A stretch of 64,000 bases of DNA from RGIG3159 sp045640565 (GTDB taxonomy: Bacteria > Bacillota > Clostridia > Oscillospirales > Oscillospiraceae). The stretch covers positions 10,440-74,439 of the forward strand of contig JAZUFG010000114.1 of NCBI GenBank assembly GCA_045640565.1. Direction: 5' to 3'. Below are positions 60,349 to 64,000 of this stretch, piece by piece. The notes under the pieces are model-generated. The model ran no database searches. It was not told where the DNA came from and saw only the letters and a program-made list of their open reading frames with translations. The position numbers were made by a program, and so were the translations under genes. How positions within the stretch are numbered: the stretch's first letter is position 1; every line of letters starts with the position of its first letter.

Positions 60349-60711
60349 TTGATCAGCATCAATTATCGGGATCCCCGGCCGGTTTACCGGCAAATCAAGG
60401 ACGGGATCCGAACTCTGATTCTCACAGGAGCCTTGCCTGCAGAAGAAAAGCTTCCCTCCGTTCGGGACCTGGCAGCAGAATTGGCCATTAACCCCAACAC
60501 CATTCAGCGCGCCTATCGGGAGTTGGAAACAGAAGGGGTCATTTACAGCATTCCCGGAAAGGGCTCCTTTGCCTCCGCCAACAAAAATGCCGGGGCAACT
60601 CATATTGCCGGTCTCAAAGAAGACTTCCGGGCTGAGGCAGAAAAACTCTTCCAATTGGGCATTTCCGAGGAAGAACTCATATCCATCATTCAGGAGGTGA
60701 ATCCCTCATGA
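60349..60711 (+). CDS. GntR family transcriptional regulator, YtrA type
   Basis: A 120-residue repressor. A winged helix-turn-helix (VYRQIKDGIRTLILTG, then LPSVRDLAAELAINPNTIQRAY) is followed by a very short C-terminal dimerisation segment, the YtrA subtype. The start is TTG 60349 with GGGAGG seven bases upstream; a TTG at 60334 lies upstream of that site. YtrA regulators control the ABC transporters beside them and often respond to cell-wall antibiotics. The stop overlaps the ABC ATPase start (ATGA). Confidence 0.88.
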   Translation: MISINYRDPRPVYRQIKDGIRTLILTGALPAEEKLPSVRDLAAELAINPNTIQRAYRELETEGVIYSIPGKGSFASANKNAGATHIAGLKEDFRAEAEKLFQLGISEEELISIIQEVNPS

Positions 60712-61601
60712 TTCAAGTTCAAAATATCACGAAAACATTCGGGTCATTCACTGCTTTGGACCGGCTCAGCCTGGAGGTCCCCAGCGGTTCTGTCTACGGG
60801 CTTGTCGGTCCCAACGGTGCAGGAAAAAGCACCCTGATTCGCCTTCTCACCGGTATATACCGTCCGGATTCCGGAGCAGTTCTGATCGACGGGCAGCCGG
60901 TTTATGAAAACGCCGCCCTAAAGGCAGAGATAGCCTATATTCCGGACGATATCTTTTATTTTCCCTCTGCTTCCATCCGGGATATGATGGACTATTACCG
61001 GGGTCTTTTCCCCAACTTTGACCGGGAGCTTTATCAGCGTCTTCTCTCTGTTTTCTCCCTTCCCGAAAAATCCCCCATCCGCCGATTCTCCAAGGGTATG
61101 CAGAAACAGGCGGCCTTTCTTCTTGCCATCTGCATTCGTCCCAAGGTTCTGATTCTGGACGAGCCTGTGGACGGCTTAGACCCCGTCATGCGCCGGCAGG
61201 TCTGGAGCATCATCCTGCAGGACACCGCCGAGCGGGGCACCACTGTGCTTGTAAGCTCCCATAACCTACGTGAATTGGAAGATGTCTGCGACCATGTGGG
61301 CATTCTCCACAAAGGGAAGCTGCTCCTGCAGCGCAGCCTGAGTGAGCTGCAGGACAATGCCGTCAAGGTACAAACCGTTCTGCGGGACGGAAGTTCCCTG
61401 CCAGAAGGGTTGGATATCCTCCACAGTTCCGCTTCCGGTAAAGTCCTCACCTTGATCCTTCGGGGTTCTCAGGATGAAATCCGGGGAAAAATGGAGGAAA
61501 TCTCCCCCGTCTTTTATGATCTTCTCCCCCTCTCTTTGGAGGAAATCTTTGTCTATGAGTTAGGAGGTGTGGACTATGCCATCCAAAACATCCTTCTTTA
61601 A
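60708..61601 (+). CDS. ABC transporter ATP-binding protein, YtrB-like
   Basis: A 297-residue ATPase with Walker A GPNGAGKST at 34-42, an atypical signature FSKGMQKQ and Walker B VLILDEP. The C-terminal ~80 residues are the extended domain of the YtrB/CcmA-like family. It pairs with the next gene, which starts inside its 3' end. Function is probably export or membrane stress defence, not certain. Confidence 0.9.
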   Translation: MIQVQNITKTFGSFTALDRLSLEVPSGSVYGLVGPNGAGKSTLIRLLTGIYRPDSGAVLIDGQPVYENAALKAEIAYIPDDIFYFPSASIRDMMDYYRGLFPNFDRELYQRLLSVFSLPEKSPIRRFSKGMQKQAAFLLAICIRPKVLILDEPVDGLDPVMRRQVWSIILQDTAERGTTVLVSSHNLRELEDVCDHVGILHKGKLLLQRSLSELQDNAVKVQTVLRDGSSLPEGLDILHSSASGKVLTLILRGSQDEIRGKMEEISPVFYDLLPLSLEEIFVYELGGVDYAIQNILL

Positions 61602-63267
61602 TTTCACTGTCTTTAAAAAAACCGTCCTCCAGAATTATCCTTTTTGGGTCCTCTTTTGGATCGCCTTGATCCTGGGGCTACCTCTGAATGCATTCAAAAC
61701 AGCGGACGCAGTCGTATTTTGCCGCAACTCTTTGACCGTTATCATGATCCTGTCCGTCCCTGCTGCCATGGGAGCCGCCCTTGTCTCCTTTAACTACCTC
61801 AGCAAGACCCGCAGCTGCTACATGATGCACAGCTTCCCCGTGACAAAGCTTTCTCTCTATGCCAGCAACGGACTTGCAGGTCTTGCCATGCTGCTCGTTC
61901 CTTTCCTGACATCTTTTACCTTTTCTCTGAGCTCTGCCCTAAGCTTTTCCACGCTGTTTATGCTTTGTCTTCTCTCCCTGGCTGTTATCCTCTTTTTCTA
62001 CGCCTTGGCCGTTTTATCCATGATCGTCACAGGCAACAGCACAGCAGCGGTTTTCCTCTACGCTTTTTTGAATATCGGGGCCGTTGTCCTGGAATTCCTG
62101 ATTCGGGTCCTTCTGGAACCTCTCATGTATGGCTTCTATGCCAAGAAATACATCAGCTATCCCTTCTCTCCCATATTCCGCCTGATTGAAACGCTGGATG
62201 AGCTCCCGAATTATCTGCCCCTGCAGCACTACTGTGCGTTCCTTGCTGTCCTCGCCGCAGTTTTTCTCTTTTTGGGCTACTTCCTTTATCGGCTTCGCCA
62301 TGCGGAAGCTGCCGGGGAGATCGTGGCCCATACCGCCTCCCGACCCATCTTCAAATATTTGGTAACGGTATTCGCCTCTCTGGCCCTTGGAGAGTTTTTC
62401 TGCCTTATTATTTTCCAGGATGTGGACAGCTATCGAAACACGCTTTCCGTTTCTGCCCTGCTCATCTTCGGCGCCTTTCTGGGCTTCTTCGGGGCTGAAA
62501 TGCTTCTCCGCAAAAGTCTCCGGGTCTTTACCGGAAAAAATATTCTCGCCTTTCTGATCTATTCCTTCCTGCTTTTGGGAACTCTTGCCATTTTCTATTT
62601 TGATCTTCCCGGCTTTGTCGCAAAGGTCCCGGCATCAGAAGATATCTGCTCTGTAGAATTTCAGCTTCCCAATGAAATCATTCCCGTTCGCATCGAAGAC
62701 CCCGAAGACTTTGAGAGTGTTCGCGATATCCATGAAGAACTCATATCCGAAAGGGACTATGACAGTTCCACTCTGCGTTACGCTGTCTCCAATTTTGTCA
62801 TTGTTTATCATCTGCAGTCCGGGAAAGAACTCTGCAGGCATTATCCCGTATATATGGACTCCGAGACACAGGCTGAAATTTCCGCGCTCTGCAGCGATCC
62901 CGAAATAACGCAGGCATGGATCTCCGATGTCTTTGAAAGCTGCGGAGAAATGAGACTGGAATGCTATGTTCCCGCCGGAGTTTCCGACAGCGAAGTATAC
63001 GAGCTGCCCGGAATGTATGAGATCGGCTCCGGTGACTACTGGATCAATTACGAAATTGCGGACAGTCAGAAAGATCTGCTGAAGGAAGCTCTTCTCGCAG
63101 ACGCTGCGGAAGGGAAATTTGAGATCTTCCGGCAGGAATACCCCGACGACCTTATAGAAATCTCCCTCTACTATGAGGAAAACGGAAATATCAAATATGT
63201 GGGCTTGCTGCCCATTCCCGCCGAATGTGAACGGGCAAGCGCCTTTATGAAGGGGATCCTTGCATGA
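61576..63267 (+). CDS. ABC transporter permease, YtrC/D-like, with large soluble tail
   Basis: A 563-residue membrane protein with about eight to ten hydrophobic segments up to residue 345, then about 215 residues of acidic soluble sequence (from about 350), likely outside. ATG 61576 is favoured by AGGAGG eight bases upstream and overlaps the ATPase gene by 26 bases. The family is only loosely recognised: it pairs with the YtrB-like ATPase by position and resembles bacitracin-type permeases in size, not in detail. Confidence 0.75.
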   Translation: MPSKTSFFNFTVFKKTVLQNYPFWVLFWIALILGLPLNAFKTADAVVFCRNSLTVIMILSVPAAMGAALVSFNYLSKTRSCYMMHSFPVTKLSLYASNGLAGLAMLLVPFLTSFTFSLSSALSFSTLFMLCLLSLAVILFFYALAVLSMIVTGNSTAAVFLYAFLNIGAVVLEFLIRVLLEPLMYGFYAKKYISYPFSPIFRLIETLDELPNYLPLQHYCAFLAVLAAVFLFLGYFLYRLRHAEAAGEIVAHTASRPIFKYLVTVFASLALGEFFCLIIFQDVDSYRNTLSVSALLIFGAFLGFFGAEMLLRKSLRVFTGKNILAFLIYSFLLLGTLAIFYFDLPGFVAKVPASEDICSVEFQLPNEIIPVRIEDPEDFESVRDIHEELISERDYDSSTLRYAVSNFVIVYHLQSGKELCRHYPVYMDSETQAEISALCSDPEITQAWISDVFESCGEMRLECYVPAGVSDSEVYELPGMYEIGSGDYWINYEIADSQKDLLKEALLADAAEGKFEIFRQEYPDDLIEISLYYEENGNIKYVGLLPIPAECERASAFMKGILA

Positions 63268-64000
63268 AGAAGCACGCTTGGGGCATCCTGACCCTTCGCT
63301 GGCTCTTTGCCATTCTGGGGGCCTTCCTTCTTGTATTTTCCATCCTGCCCATGAGCTTCAATCGGCTGAATGTGGGCATGCTGGTGGGAATTCTCCTGGG
63401 GCTTTCCCTGCTTATCCTTGCCTTTCTTTGGGATACGCTGGGCAGGCTCCTCCGGAAAATTTTAAAAAGCAAACTGCGGATCCCCGTAATAACCTTCGGG
63501 CTTATCTGCGGAATGGGCCTTGCCCTCTTTGCGGCTTCCGTCGGGCTGGTGGTTTCCGGCATCTACTGCCGTGAGGAAAACAGCGATACCGTAATCGTCC
63601 TGGGCTGCCTGGTAGACGGGGACAAGCCCTCTCCCCTTCTCCGCTACCGAATTGAAAGTGCGGCAGACTATCTCAAGCGCTATCCGGATTCCCTGTGTAT
63701 TGTTTCCGGCGGTAAAGGAAACGGAGAGAACATTACGGAATCCTCCTGCATGAAAGAGGAACTCATAAAACTCGGCATCGATGAACAGCGCATCTATGAG
63801 GAAGATAAATCAACAAACACCAAAGAAAACATTGCCTTTTCCGCGAAAATCATAGAGGAAAAAGGTCTCGGCCGGAAAACCGCCATCGTCACCAATGATT
63901 TCCATGTCTTCCGCGGGCGCATGCTGGCAAGGCAGGCAGGGCTGGATGCCTGCGGGATCGCCGCCAAGTGCGGAATCTCCTCACGGGTCTGCTATGTCCT
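63264..64000 (+). CDS. YdcF/SanA-like DUF218 membrane protein, partial at the window end
   Basis: The first 245 codons are in the window and the frame remains open. Three membrane segments (about 12-30, 36-55 and 72-97) precede a DUF218 domain with VIVLGC, then SGGKG and a conserved STNTKENI and NDFHVFRG pattern, as in YdcF and SanA. SanA-like proteins affect vancomycin sensitivity in enteric bacteria. ATGA overlap with the permease shows it is part of the same operon. Confidence 0.85.
   Translation, partial: MKKHAWGILTLRWLFAILGAFLLVFSILPMSFNRLNVGMLVGILLGLSLLILAFLWDTLGRLLRKILKSKLRIPVITFGLICGMGLALFAASVGLVVSGIYCREENSDTVIVLGCLVDGDKPSPLLRYRIESAADYLKRYPDSLCIVSGGKGNGENITESSCMKEELIKLGIDEQRIYEEDKSTNTKENIAFSAKIIEEKGLGRKTAIVTNDFHVFRGRMLARQAGLDACGIAAKCGISSRVCYV

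Noticed and set aside
1..64000. Search for rRNA, tRNA, IS elements, prophage, toxin-antitoxin or defence genes
   Set aside because: No cloverleaf, transposase, integrase or defence family seen; all long gaps are accounted for by leaders, terminators or the repeat.

Overview
The window is chromosomal DNA from a Gram-positive anaerobe, most likely class Clostridia. Supporting signs are the AGGAGG ribosome-binding sites, sigma-A promoters with 17-base spacers, the one-block S10-spc-alpha ribosomal cluster, zinc-type S14, the tig-clpP-clpX-lon-engB order, ecfA1-ecfA2-ecfT-truA, a YtrA-type GntR operon, ClpE, YqeC and DUF1846. Base composition is near half GC by eye. I see no rRNA, tRNA, CRISPR array, IS element or prophage. 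Genus cannot be fixed from sequence alone.

Layout. 0-8.3 kb: small hypotheticals, two lipoproteins (one transglutaminase-like), an MFS transporter, a D-2-hydroxyacid dehydrogenase, a tiny DivIVA-like protein, rpoD and a zinc-ribbon/YARHG membrane protein. 8.4-14.2 kb: a plus-strand run of a THUMP methyltransferase, a Cys-rich protein, NudC, a CDF metal transporter, a MATE pump and an SDR. 14.2-20.5 kb: a PfkB sugar kinase, DUF5662, YqeC, a radical SAM/SPASM protein, DUF1846 and a membrane-anchored deacetylase. 20.5-20.7 kb: 28 in-register heptanucleotide repeats. 20.9-27.1 kb: the engB-lon-clpX-clpP-tig proteostasis block. 27.2-31.2 kb: potABCD with potC and potD fused, preceded by about 350 nt of structured, terminator-ending leader. 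31.7-40.9 kb: ClpE-like ATPase, truA, ECF transporter core, an RlmI/K-like methyltransferase and a class A PBP. 41.1 kb: a NifX-like/FKBP fusion.

42.0-57.7 kb is one minus-strand transcription unit, rpsJ through rplQ, including secY, adk, map, infA and rpoA. It starts from a consensus promoter with a 265-nt leader. That leader contains a short ORF with a good Shine-Dalgarno, ending in a Gly-Arg-Leu-Lys-Ala motif, followed by an intrinsic terminator. This looks like a ribosome-stalling attenuator in front of the whole ribosomal cluster. A second structured element lies between rpsN and rpsH. Upstream is ylxM-ffh-rpsP-khpA, cut off from the usual rimM-trmD-rplS.

60.3-64.0 kb: a YtrA-type regulator with a dyad operator, an ABC ATPase, a permease and a YdcF-like protein running off the window, coupled by overlapping stops and starts.

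Most of the window is housekeeping. The best candidates for undescribed biology are the rpsJ leader peptide/attenuator, the potABCD leader RNA, the rpsN-rpsH hairpins, the heptad repeat and the NifX-FKBP fusion.
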